From the NCBI RefSeq assembly GCF_014649755.1, contig NZ_BMTQ01000017.1:62001-126000 (forward strand): 64,000 nucleotides of DNA, read 5' to 3'. Source of the stretch: Streptomyces litmocidini (GTDB lineage: Bacteria; Actinomycetota; Actinomycetes; Streptomycetales; Streptomycetaceae). The translations under genes and the position numbers were made by a program. The notes beneath the pieces are model-generated. The model saw only the letters and a program-made list of their open reading frames with translations. It ran no database searches and was not told the origin of the DNA. Positions 22,026 through 29,439 of this stretch are shown here, one piece after another; within the stretch, counting starts at the first letter, position 1, and the number at the start of each line of letters is the position of its first letter.

Positions 22026-23468
22026 GTGCGTTTCCTCAATGACGTCAAGCCGCCCTACGACCTGACGTACGACGATGTGTTCATGGTGCCGAGCCGCTCG
22101 GCCGTCGGCTCCCGCCAGGCCGTGGACCTCTCCTCCCCGGACGGGACCGGGACGACGATCCCGCTCGTCGTGGCCAACATGACCGCCATCGCCGGCCGCC
22201 GGATGGCCGAGACCGTCGCCCGCCGCGGCGGCCTGGTCGTCATCCCGCAGGACATCCCGATCGAGGTCGTCACCGACGTCATCTCGTGGGTGAAGAGCCG
22301 CCACCACGTGCTGGACACCCCGATCGTCCTGGCGCCGCACCAGACCGTCGCCGACGCCCTCTCCCTGCTCCCCAAGCGCGCCCACGACGCCGGTGTCGTC
22401 GTCGACGAGAACCGCCGCCCGGTCGGCGTCGTCACCGACGCCGACCTCTCCGGCGTGGACCGCTTCACGCAGCTCTCCGAGGTCATGTCCAAGGACCTGC
22501 TGCTCCTGGACGCCGACATCGACCCGCGCGAGGCCTTCAACACCCTCGACGCCCACAACCGCCGCTACGCCCCGGCCGTGGACGCGGAGGGCAAGCTCGT
22601 CGGCATCCTCACCCGCAAGGGCGCCCTGCGCGCGACCCTCTACTCCCCGGCCGTCGACGACCGGGGCCGGCTCCGCGTCGCCGCCGCCGTCGGCATCAAC
22701 GGCGACGTGGCCGGCAAGGCCAAGCAGCTGCTCGACGCGGGCGTCGACACGCTCGTCATCGACACCGCGCACGGCCACCAGGAGTCGATGATCAGCGCGA
22801 TCCGCACCGTGCGCGCGCTCGACCCGCAGGTCCCGATCGTCGCGGGCAACATCGTCGCCGCCGAAGGCGTCAAGGACCTCATCGAGGCGGGCGCGGACAT
22901 CATCAAGGTCGGCGTCGGCCCCGGCGCCATGTGCACCACCCGCATGATGACCGGCGTCGGCCGGCCGCAGTTCTCCGCCGTCCTGGAATGCGCCGCCGAG
23001 GCGAAGAAGTACGGCAAGCACGTCTGGGCCGACGGCGGCGTCCGTCACCCGCGCGACGTCGCCATGGCGCTCGCCGCCGGCGCGTCCAACGTGATGATCG
23101 GCTCCTGGTTCGCCAGTACGTACGAGTCCCCCGGCGACCTCCAGCACGACGCCAAGGGCCGCGCCTACAAGGAGTCCTTCGGCATGGCCTCGGCCCGCGC
23201 CGTCCGCAACCGGACCTCCGACGAGTCCTCCTACGACCGTGCCCGCAAGGCGCTGTTCGAGGAGGGCATCTCCACCTCGCGCATGTTCCTCGACCCGCAG
23301 CGTCCGGGCGTCGAGGACCTGATCGACTCGATCATCGCGGGCGTCCGCTCCTCCTGCACCTACGCCGGTGCGGCCTCGCTCGCCGAGTTCGAGGAGAAGG
23401 CGGTGGTCGGCATCCAGTCGGCGGCGGGTTACGCGGAGGGCAAGCCCCTCCACGCCAGCTGGAGCTGA
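22026..23468 (+). CDS. guaB1: GuaB1: IMP dehydrogenase-related GMP reductase with CBS pair
   Basis: 480 residues of the IMPDH/GMPR TIM-barrel family. The mycobacterial GuaB1 group has been shown to be a GMP reductase with a CBS regulatory module, returning GMP to IMP. The catalytic cysteine loop is GPGAMCTTRMM (Cys303) and the CBS pair lies at about residues 95-205. GTG 22026 begins the family start RFLNDVKPPYDLTYDD; an upstream in-frame ATG at 21957 adds 23 residues that look like leader. A small CCCCT/AGGGG hairpin at 21975-21997 precedes it. A very strong terminator follows. Confidence 0.92.
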   Translation: MRFLNDVKPPYDLTYDDVFMVPSRSAVGSRQAVDLSSPDGTGTTIPLVVANMTAIAGRRMAETVARRGGLVVIPQDIPIEVVTDVISWVKSRHHVLDTPIVLAPHQTVADALSLLPKRAHDAGVVVDENRRPVGVVTDADLSGVDRFTQLSEVMSKDLLLLDADIDPREAFNTLDAHNRRYAPAVDAEGKLVGILTRKGALRATLYSPAVDDRGRLRVAAAVGINGDVAGKAKQLLDAGVDTLVIDTAHGHQESMISAIRTVRALDPQVPIVAGNIVAAEGVKDLIEAGADIIKVGVGPGAMCTTRMMTGVGRPQFSAVLECAAEAKKYGKHVWADGGVRHPRDVAMALAAGASNVMIGSWFASTYESPGDLQHDAKGRAYKESFGMASARAVRNRTSDESSYDRARKALFEEGISTSRMFLDPQRPGVEDLIDSIIAGVRSSCTYAGAASLAEFEEKAVVGIQSAAGYAEGKPLHASWS

Positions 23469-23482
23469 CGCGCCCCTTTTCC

Positions 23483-23528
23483 GCGGCCGTGGGCCCCCGG
23501 GACTTCCGTCCCGGGGGCCCACGGCCGT
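23483..23528. terminator. Strong hairpin terminator after guaB1
   Basis: An 18-bp perfect stem (23485-23502 with 23509-23526), extendable by two pairs, with a 6-nt loop; the stem is almost pure G/C. It starts 17 nt after the guaB1 stop. Confidence 0.85.
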
Positions 23529-23579
23529 CCACGGCCCCCGCCCCCGCGGCGAGCGCCCGCCACACCGGGCCCGGCTCCC

Positions 23580-23800
23580 CGCTGCGGCCTGCGCTCGCCG
23601 GACGGTGCCCACCGCCCCCGTCGCGGGCACACCCGTCGGGGCGGTGCCCACCCCGCGCCCCGTTGCGGGCGCCCTGCTGGGGCGGTGCCCACCCTCGCTC
23701 CCGCCCCCGTTGCGGCCTGCGCTCGCCGGTGCGGTGCCCGCCCCCACGCCCTCCGTTGCGGGCTGCGTCCGCCGGGCGGTGCCCGCCCCCCCGCCCCCGC
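23580..23800. repeat. Degenerate 39-49 bp tandem repeat array
   Basis: The octamer CGGTGCCC recurs at 23603, 23642, 23683, 23732 and 23777 (steps of 39, 41, 49 and 45 bp), each followed by a C-rich run and then CGTTGCGGGC or CTGCGGCCTGCG. It leads directly into the palindromic element at 23802. Confidence 0.7.
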
Positions 23801-23801
23801 C

Positions 23802-23885
23802 GTTGTGGGCGGTCGTTCCGCTGGGGCGAGGGGGGTCCCCCCTGCTCGAGCGAAGCCGAGAGCTTGGGGGAGGGTGGGCACAACG
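23802..23885. repeat. Palindromic intergenic element with GTTGTG/CACAAC ends
   Basis: Ends GTTGTGGGC and GGGCACAAC flank a hairpin of the form CCCCCCTGCTCGAGCGAAG ... CTTGGGGGA. The core looks like a repeat that I recall from many Streptomyces intergenic regions, so it is probably a dispersed family member. Confidence 0.65.
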
Positions 23886-24001
23886 GACGGCGCCCTTGCC
23901 GGCGCCCGAGGCTGCTGTGCCTGGACCCGCACCGGAACGTGCGCCGCACGCGTGGTGCGGGTCGGGGCGCGGAACGCGGAGGCGCCGCTGAGGGGCGCCG
24001 T

Positions 24002-24048
24002 CCCGTGTGCCCACCCGTCCCGCCCTGCGGGACGATTGCCCACACGGG
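24002..24048. repeat. Short relative of the palindromic element
   Basis: CCCGTGTG at 24002-24009 pairs with CACACGGG at 24041-24048; the inside (GCCCACCCGTCCCGCC, then GGGACGATTGCCCAC) is the reverse complement of the outer part of the 23802-23885 element without its central hairpin. Confidence 0.6.
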
Positions 24049-24140
24049 AGGGTGCGGGGAGGGGCAACGCCCCGCGCGGTGCGGGCCCCGCACGCGGGGC
24101 ACCGGCCCGGTGGGCGCGGCCCGCGCCGGGGCCGGGTGCC

Positions 24141-24220
24141 GTGCCGGGGCCTGGGCCGCCGTGCCGGGGCCTGGGCCGCCGTGCCGGGGCCCGGGCCGCC
24201 GTGCCGGGGCGGAGGCGCTG
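24141..24220. repeat. 20-bp tandem repeat, four copies
   Basis: GTGCCGGGGCCTGGGCCGCC occurs exactly at 24141 and 24161, with one change at 24181 and a diverged copy at 24201. Confidence 0.85.
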
Positions 24221-24361
24221 TGTCAGGGCGGGGGCGGCCCGCGCCGGGGTGCCGCCTCGCAGGGCGGGCGCGCACGGGGGTGGCAGGGGGCGCCGTCCCG
24301 CAGGTGCGTGCCCGTACGGCGGGTGGGGGCCGGTCCCGCGGGCGTAGAGCCCGTCGGGGGG

Positions 24362-25411
24362 TCAGGGGCGGGGGTTCAGGATGCCGCGCAGCGCCTCCGC
24401 CACCGCCTCCGCCATCCGCGCGTGCCCCGCGTCGTTCGGATGCAGCCCGTCCGCCAGGTGCTCCGGGCCGAGGAGGGGGCGGCCGGGGAGGACGTGGAGG
24501 TGGGGGTCGCCCTCGGCGGCCAGGTCGCGGCCCGCCCGCTCCATGGCCCTGCGCAGCTCGGTGAGGGTGGCGCCGAGGGCGTTGCGGGTGTGCTCGGCCT
24601 CCGGGCGCAGGACCGGTGAGACGACGAGCAGCGGGGTCTCGGGGTGGCCCCGGCGGACGAGGGCGACGAAGGCGCGGACGGTGGCGTACAGCCAGTCGGC
24701 GGTGGCGGGCACCCGGGACCAGCAGTTGGTGCCGAAGGCGAGGGTGATGACCTCGCCGGGGAGCCGCGCCAGCTGCTCGGCGAGGGGCAGCTCGCCCCTG
24801 GCCCCGCCCGCGTACCCCAGGTTGACCGGGTCGAGGTCGAGGAGCCGCCCGGCCGTCGCGGGCCAGGAGCGCGCGGGGCGGGTCGCCCACCAGCCCTCGG
24901 TGATCGAGTCGCCGTGGACGAGCCAGCGGGGCCGGACCGGGGCGGGGGAGAGGGCGCCGCCGACGGCCCGCAGGGCGAGCGGCAGGGGCGCCTGGCCCTC
25001 CGGGAGGTGGACGGCGAACACACCGCCGCCCGGGGGCAGCGGGAGCCTGACGACGGCCTCGGGGGCCGGGTCGACGCACGTCTCGCCGACGAACCGGGTG
25101 CCCTGCCAGAGGGCGAAGCAGTGGCGCAGCCCGTGCAGGGGGTCGTCGGGCCCGGGGACGGTCGCCCGGTAGCGCAGCTCCACCGCGCGCGTGCCGGGCG
25201 CGGCCGTGAACTCGATCCGTACGCCGATGGGCAGCGCCGCCCGCTCGGCGATGTCCCACGGCAGCCGTGCGAGGTCGTCGGGGTCGGCGCGCACGGGCCG
25301 GTCACCGTCCAGCCAGGCCGTGCCGCGCAGGAACGGCGACGGGTCGAGCCACGGCACCGGGGCCTCCGGTCGTGGGGTGGTCTGGAGCTCGGAGCGTCGG
25401 TCATTCCCCAT
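24362..25411 (-). CDS. SGNH/GDSL-family hydrolase
   Basis: 349 residues; esterase, lipase or acyl-hydrolase class, substrate unknown. The N-terminal 150 residues look like a beta-rich accessory domain. The SGNH blocks follow: GDSITEG near residue 167 (nucleophile serine), GYAGGARGE (block II glycine), FGTNCWS (block III asparagine), and DGLHPNDAGH near the C-terminus (Asp and His). No signal peptide is visible, so it is probably cytoplasmic. ATG 25411 is the best start, though the ribosome site is weak (GGACTCCTC). It is divergent from the permease gene. Confidence 0.88.
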   Translation of the reverse strand: MGNDRRSELQTTPRPEAPVPWLDPSPFLRGTAWLDGDRPVRADPDDLARLPWDIAERAALPIGVRIEFTAAPGTRAVELRYRATVPGPDDPLHGLRHCFALWQGTRFVGETCVDPAPEAVVRLPLPPGGGVFAVHLPEGQAPLPLALRAVGGALSPAPVRPRWLVHGDSITEGWWATRPARSWPATAGRLLDLDPVNLGYAGGARGELPLAEQLARLPGEVITLAFGTNCWSRVPATADWLYATVRAFVALVRRGHPETPLLVVSPVLRPEAEHTRNALGATLTELRRAMERAGRDLAAEGDPHLHVLPGRPLLGPEHLADGLHPNDAGHARMAEAVAEALRGILNPRP

Positions 25412-25700
25412 GAGGAGTCCATACGCGCGCGGGGGCCGCTTCACACCCGGATGTGTCGATTCATGCGGGGGCGCGCAATGTTTGCCCGTCTGCGCCCGAA
25501 GAGCGCAATGATCATTCGGCACTGCGCAACAACCCTGCATTACGACTGCGAACCTTTGCCCCTTAGGCTCGTGCCTCGTACCAGGAGTGGCGGCGACCGC
25601 CTGCTCGGCGGTTTCCGTCCCCCCGTGGGCCTGCCCAGGCATGCCCGTGCACCGCCGCGGTCGCCTCCTTACCCACAGGCAGCGATAAGGAGCCTCGGCA
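25412..25700 (+). promoter_or_regulatory. Divergent control region and structured leader of the permease gene
   Basis: Gene-free 289 bp. It contains three copies of GCGCAA(T/C) at 25473, 25503 and 25524 (steps of 30 and 21 bp) and a perfect 10-bp palindrome AATGATCATT at 25507-25516. GGCGACCGC at 25592-25600 can pair with GCGGTCGCC at 25657-25665. CTCCTTA at 25665-25671 is the exact complement of TAAGGAG at 25686-25692, which is the permease ribosome site. The two stems share base 25665, so they compete. Confidence 0.5.
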
Positions 25701-27188
25701 GTGCTGGACCACGGCGTAGCCCCACCGGTCGACGACACGACCATCCCGAAGACCTCCGCTCTCGGCGCGCTCGTCCGCCGCAAGCCGGTAGAACGCCTGG
25801 TCGACGAGGGCGGCCAGGGAGAGGGCGGCAGCCTTCGCCGCTCGCTCTCGATGTGGCAGCTGACCATGATCAGCATCGGTGCGACGCTCGGCACCGGCAT
25901 CTTCGTCGTCCTCGGCGACGCCGTTCCGAAGGCCGGCCCCGCCGTCACCCTCGCCTTTGTGATCGCCGGTCTCACGGCGTTGTTCTCGGCGCTCTCGTAC
26001 GCCGAGCTGGCCGGCTCCATACCGGTCGCCGGCTCCTCGTACTCGTACGCGTACGCAACGATGGGTGAACTCGTCGCCTGGGTCTGCGGCTGGTGTCTGG
26101 TCCTGGAGTACGGCGTCTCCGTCGCCGCCGTGGCCGTCGGCTGGGGCGAGTACCTCAACGAGCTGCTCGACGGCACGATCGGCGTCACCCTCCCCGAGGT
26201 GCTCTCCTCGGCTCCCGGCGAGGGCGGTGTCATCAACCTGCCCGGTCTGATCGTCGTGATGCTCGCCATGGTGTTCCTGCTCGGCGGCGCCCGCGAGTCC
26301 GCCGTCGTCAACACGATCATGGTCGGGGTGAAGATCGTCACCCTCGTGATCTTCTGCGCCATCGGCTTCATGGGCTTCAAATCGGGCAACTACCGGGACT
26401 TCATGCCGCTCGGCATGACCGGCGTCGGCGCCGCGAGCGCCACCCTCTTCTTCTCGTACATCGGTTTCGACGCCGCCTCCACGGCCGGCGAGGAGGCGAA
26501 GAACCCCAAGCGCGACCTGCCGCGGGCGATCATGCTCTCGCTGCTCATCGTCACCGTGCTGTACGTCCTCGTCGCGGCCGTCGCCGTCGGCGCCTGGCAC
26601 TGGAAGGCCTTCGAGGGCTCCGAGGCCACGCTGGCCGCGATCATGAACGACGTCACCGGTCAGACCTTCTGGGGCACGATGCTCGCCGCCGGCGCGGTCA
26701 TCTCCATCGCCAGCGTCGTCCTCACCGTGCTCTACGGCCAGACCCGCGTCCTCTTCGCGATGGCCCGCGACGGCCTGGTCCCCAAGGTCTTCGGCAAGGT
26801 CAACGGCAAGACCGGCACCCCGCGCGTCAACACGGTCATCGTGTCGCTCTTCTGCGGCGCGCTCGCCTCGGTCATCCCGCTCGGCAAGCTCGTGGACGCG
26901 ACCAGCATCGGCACCCTCTTCGCCTTCGCCCTGGTCAACATCGCGGTCATCGTGCTCCGCTACACCCGCCCCGACATGCCGCGCACCTTCAAGGTGGCCC
27001 TCGGCCCGGTCTTCCCGGTCCTCGGCTTCCTCTTCTGCGCCTACAACATGTTCAGCCTCGACGCCGTCACCTGGAAGGTCTTCGGCGCGTGGATGGCCGC
27101 CGGGCTCGTGTTCTACTTCCTGTACGGCATGCGCCGCTCCCGACTGGCCACGGCCCCGGCCCTGGCAGAGGCTCCAGCAGAGAAGTGA
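25701..27188 (+). CDS. APC-superfamily cationic amino-acid permease (CAT type)
   Basis: Amino-acid uptake across the cytoplasmic membrane. 495 residues, with about 45 cytoplasmic residues and then 12 or more membrane segments; GATLGTGIFVVLG in segment 1 and YSYAYATMGELVAW match the cationic amino-acid transporter branch. GTG 25701 with AAGGAG at 25687-25692. The Lrp gene follows 10 nt later, so the two form an operon. The nearby lysine-oxidation genes make lysine a reasonable substrate, but specificity cannot be read from sequence. The leader may gate translation. Confidence 0.9.
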   Translation: MLDHGVAPPVDDTTIPKTSALGALVRRKPVERLVDEGGQGEGGSLRRSLSMWQLTMISIGATLGTGIFVVLGDAVPKAGPAVTLAFVIAGLTALFSALSYAELAGSIPVAGSSYSYAYATMGELVAWVCGWCLVLEYGVSVAAVAVGWGEYLNELLDGTIGVTLPEVLSSAPGEGGVINLPGLIVVMLAMVFLLGGARESAVVNTIMVGVKIVTLVIFCAIGFMGFKSGNYRDFMPLGMTGVGAASATLFFSYIGFDAASTAGEEAKNPKRDLPRAIMLSLLIVTVLYVLVAAVAVGAWHWKAFEGSEATLAAIMNDVTGQTFWGTMLAAGAVISIASVVLTVLYGQTRVLFAMARDGLVPKVFGKVNGKTGTPRVNTVIVSLFCGALASVIPLGKLVDATSIGTLFAFALVNIAVIVLRYTRPDMPRTFKVALGPVFPVLGFLFCAYNMFSLDAVTWKVFGAWMAAGLVFYFLYGMRRSRLATAPALAEAPAEK

Positions 27189-27198
27189 TCCACCCGTA

Positions 27199-27654
27199 GT
27201 GCGACTCAACGACCTCGACGAACGCATCGTCCACGCCCTCGCGGAGGACGCCCGCCGCAGCTACGCCGACATCGGCTCGCTCGTCGGCCTCTCCGCGCCC
27301 GCCGTGAAGCGGCGTGTGGACCGGCTCCGGGCCGAGGGCGCCATCACCGGCTTCACCGTCCGGGTGGACCCGGCGGCGCTCGGCTGGGAGACCGAGGGCT
27401 TCGTCGAGATCTACTGCCGCCACAACACCTCGCCGGAGGACATCCGGCGGGGTCTGGAGCGGTACCCCGAGGTGGTGTCCGCGTCGACCGTCACCGGTGA
27501 CGCGGACGCCGTCGTCCAGGTCTTCGCCTCGGACATGCGCCACTTCGAGCGCGTCCTGGAGCGCATCGCGGGCGAGCCCTTCGTGGAGCGCACCAAGTCC
27601 GTCCTGGTGCTCTCGCCGCTGCTGCGGCGCTTCTCCTCGGGCTCGCCGGCGTAA
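27199..27654 (+). CDS. Lrp/AsnC-family transcriptional regulator
   Basis: 151 residues. An N-terminal winged helix (LDERIVHALAEDARRSYADIGSLVGLSAPAVKRRV) is followed by a ligand-binding RAM domain in which VTGDADAVVQVF is the usual effector-binding strand. GTG start 10 nt after the permease stop; likely controls the permease in response to an amino acid, perhaps through the GCGCAAT repeats. A terminator shared with the convergent gene follows. Confidence 0.92.
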   Translation: MRLNDLDERIVHALAEDARRSYADIGSLVGLSAPAVKRRVDRLRAEGAITGFTVRVDPAALGWETEGFVEIYCRHNTSPEDIRRGLERYPEVVSASTVTGDADAVVQVFASDMRHFERVLERIAGEPFVERTKSVLVLSPLLRRFSSGSPA

Positions 27655-27667
27655 GGGCCGCGCGGCC

Positions 27668-27701
27668 GGGACGGTGCGGGTCGTGGTTCCCGCACCGTCC
27701 C
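27668..27701. terminator. Bidirectional terminator between convergent genes
   Basis: A 13-bp perfect stem (27668-27680 with 27689-27701, GGGACGGTGCGGG) and an 8-nt loop, 13 nt after the Lrp stop. Confidence 0.8.
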
Positions 27702-27729
27702 TCCGCCCCGCCTACCCCCGTGGGGCGGT

Positions 27730-28287
27730 CTATTCGGTCGGGTACTCGAGCTGCCAGGGCAGGACGTGGAAGTCGCCCGTTCCGGCCCGCACCTTCTCGA
27801 AGGGCGGCATGCTCTGGCACGGCGGCAGCTCCGTGGTCTGGCCCCGGGTCATCCAGCTGTAGCCGAGCCGGTCGTGCCTGCCGAGGTCGTGCACCGACAC
27901 GCCGACCCGCTTGTTCCGGAATCCGTCCACGTCGGTCTCGGTGACGACCCCCGTCACCACCGCGACCTTCCCTCCGGTGACCAGGCAGTCGACCTTCGCC
28001 ACCGCGTAGCCGCCCCTGCCGTCCTTGTAGTGGCTGAACCGGAAGGTTCCGGTCGCCGACTCGGGATCCTTGTTGTCCTTCGCCGCCAGGTGCGCGTCGA
28101 AGCCGAACGTGATGTCGTCCCCGGCCGGCCGGTACAGCTTGGCGGTGCCGGTCAGCGCGGCGGCCTCCCTGACGGTGGCCGCGGCCGGTGCGGGAGCGCC
28201 GTTCCCCGAGGCGACGGCGACACCCCCCGCCCCCAGGGTGAGCAGCACGGCGGCGGCTACGGCGACGATCTTCGTGCGACGGTTCAT
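27730..28287 (-). CDS. Secreted protein, function unknown
   Basis: 185 residues from ATG 28287 (AAAGGGA 6 nt upstream). Signal peptide: basic NRRTK, hydrophobic core VAVAAAVLLTLGAGG, and likely cleavage after VAVASG-type residues near 28. The mature part is beta-rich with two cysteines (KVDCLVTGG and PPCQSMPP) that could form one disulfide. I recognise no domain. Such Tyr/Gly-rich repetitive beta proteins are common secreted proteins in Streptomyces. It is convergent with the Lrp gene. Confidence 0.85.
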   Translation of the reverse strand: MNRRTKIVAVAAAVLLTLGAGGVAVASGNGAPAPAAATVREAAALTGTAKLYRPAGDDITFGFDAHLAAKDNKDPESATGTFRFSHYKDGRGGYAVAKVDCLVTGGKVAVVTGVVTETDVDGFRNKRVGVSVHDLGRHDRLGYSWMTRGQTTELPPCQSMPPFEKVRAGTGDFHVLPWQLEYPTE

Positions 28288-28574
28288 CGTGGTCCCTTTC
28301 GGCAGGTCGTCCGGCAGGTCTTCCGGACGACCACCACTCTTCCGCCCGGGGTGCGCCCGGGCGTCAGGCCGCGGAAGGGTCCTCGTCTCCGCCGCGCGGC
28401 GGGGCAGGCGTACGACCCCGGGCGGAGCCGTACGCAACGAATCGACGTGTCGGCCGCCGATCGCGCAACGGTTCGACGGTCGGTCCGCAACGCTGCCGCC
28501 TTGTCCCGGTGGAGCGCGAAACCGTACCGTTTTTGACGTCTTCCCCCTGTACTTTCGACCGCCGAGGATCGCCG

Positions 28575-29381
28575 ATGCCCGCGCTGCGCACCGCCCTGCT
28601 CCAGAGCTCCGGTGAGCTCGGTGACGTGGCCGCCAACCTCAAGATCCTCGACGAGGCCGCCGCCCGTGCCGCGGCCGCCGGCGCGGACCTGCTGCTCGCC
28701 CCCGAGCTCTTCCTGACCGGCTACGCCATCGGCGCCGACATCGCGCGCCTGGCCGAGCCGGTCGACGGCCCCTCCGCCCGCGCCGTCGCGGCCGTCGCCG
28801 TGCGCCACGGCCTGGCCGTCGGCTACGGCTACCCGGAGCGGGACACCGAGCGGCACGGCGTCCTGTACAACTCCGCGCAGCTCATCGGCGCCGACGGCGC
28901 CCCGCTGCTGCGGTACCGCAAGACCCACCTCTTCGGGGACTTCGAGCTGAAGTGGTTCACCCCCGGTGACCGCCCCGTCGTTCAGACCGAGCTCGGCGGA
29001 CTCACCGTCGGCATGATGATCTGCTACGACGTCGAGTTCCCCGAGAACGTCCGGGCGCACGCGCTGGCCGGCACGGACCTCCTCCTCGTGCCGACCGCGC
29101 TCATGCACCCCGCCGAGGTCGTCCCCCTGTCCGTGGTGCCGGTCCGCGCCTTCGAGAACCAGCTCTACCTCGCGTACGCCAACCGGACCGGCCCCGAGGG
29201 CGACTTCGAGTTCGTCGGCCTCTCCACCCTGGCCGGCCCCGACGGCACCGCCCGGGCCCGCGCCGGACGCGGCGAGGAGCTCGTCCTCGGCGACGTCGAC
29301 CCCGCCTTCCTCGCGGCCTCCCGCGCGGAGAACCCCTACCTGCGCGACCGGCGCCCGGGCCTCTACGGCTCCCTCGTCTGA
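28575..29381 (+). CDS. davA: Nitrilase-superfamily amide hydrolase, likely 5-aminovaleramidase
   Basis: 268 residues. The Glu-Lys-Cys triad is complete: Glu44 (APELFLTGY), Lys116 (YRKTHLFG), Cys150 (MICYDVEFPE). GAGGA lies 6 nt before ATG 28575; an upstream in-frame start at 28509 lacks support. Directly before a gene closely matching L-lysine 2-monooxygenase, so it probably hydrolyses 5-aminovaleramide to 5-aminovalerate and ammonia, as DavA does in Pseudomonas putida (264 residues). The class alone allows other omega-amides; the pairing is what supports this call. Confidence 0.82.
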   Translation: MPALRTALLQSSGELGDVAANLKILDEAAARAAAAGADLLLAPELFLTGYAIGADIARLAEPVDGPSARAVAAVAVRHGLAVGYGYPERDTERHGVLYNSAQLIGADGAPLLRYRKTHLFGDFELKWFTPGDRPVVQTELGGLTVGMMICYDVEFPENVRAHALAGTDLLLVPTALMHPAEVVPLSVVPVRAFENQLYLAYANRTGPEGDFEFVGLSTLAGPDGTARARAGRGEELVLGDVDPAFLAASRAENPYLRDRRPGLYGSLV

Positions 29382-29439
29382 GCCGCCGCCCCACCCCCCT
29401 CCCCGCCTCACCTTTTTCCGTGCAAGGAGTCCGTACCCC

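Larger units (their letters stand above)
23469..24361. other. Gene-free repeat-rich region of about 890 bp
   Basis: No coding sequence is supported. All six frames are partly open only because of the very high GC, and their translations are proline, arginine and alanine strings without family resemblance. The region holds the guaB1 terminator, a degenerate tandem array, two related palindromic elements and a 20-bp tandem repeat, listed separately. Confidence 0.75.

Noticed and set aside
23332..24102. Open frames on both strands inside the repeat-rich gap
   Set aside because: Composed of repeat-derived Pro/Arg/Ala strings; no conserved motif or plausible start signal.
23580..24220. CRISPR array
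   Set aside because: Repeats are degenerate, of variable period and lack unique spacers; no cas gene lies nearby.
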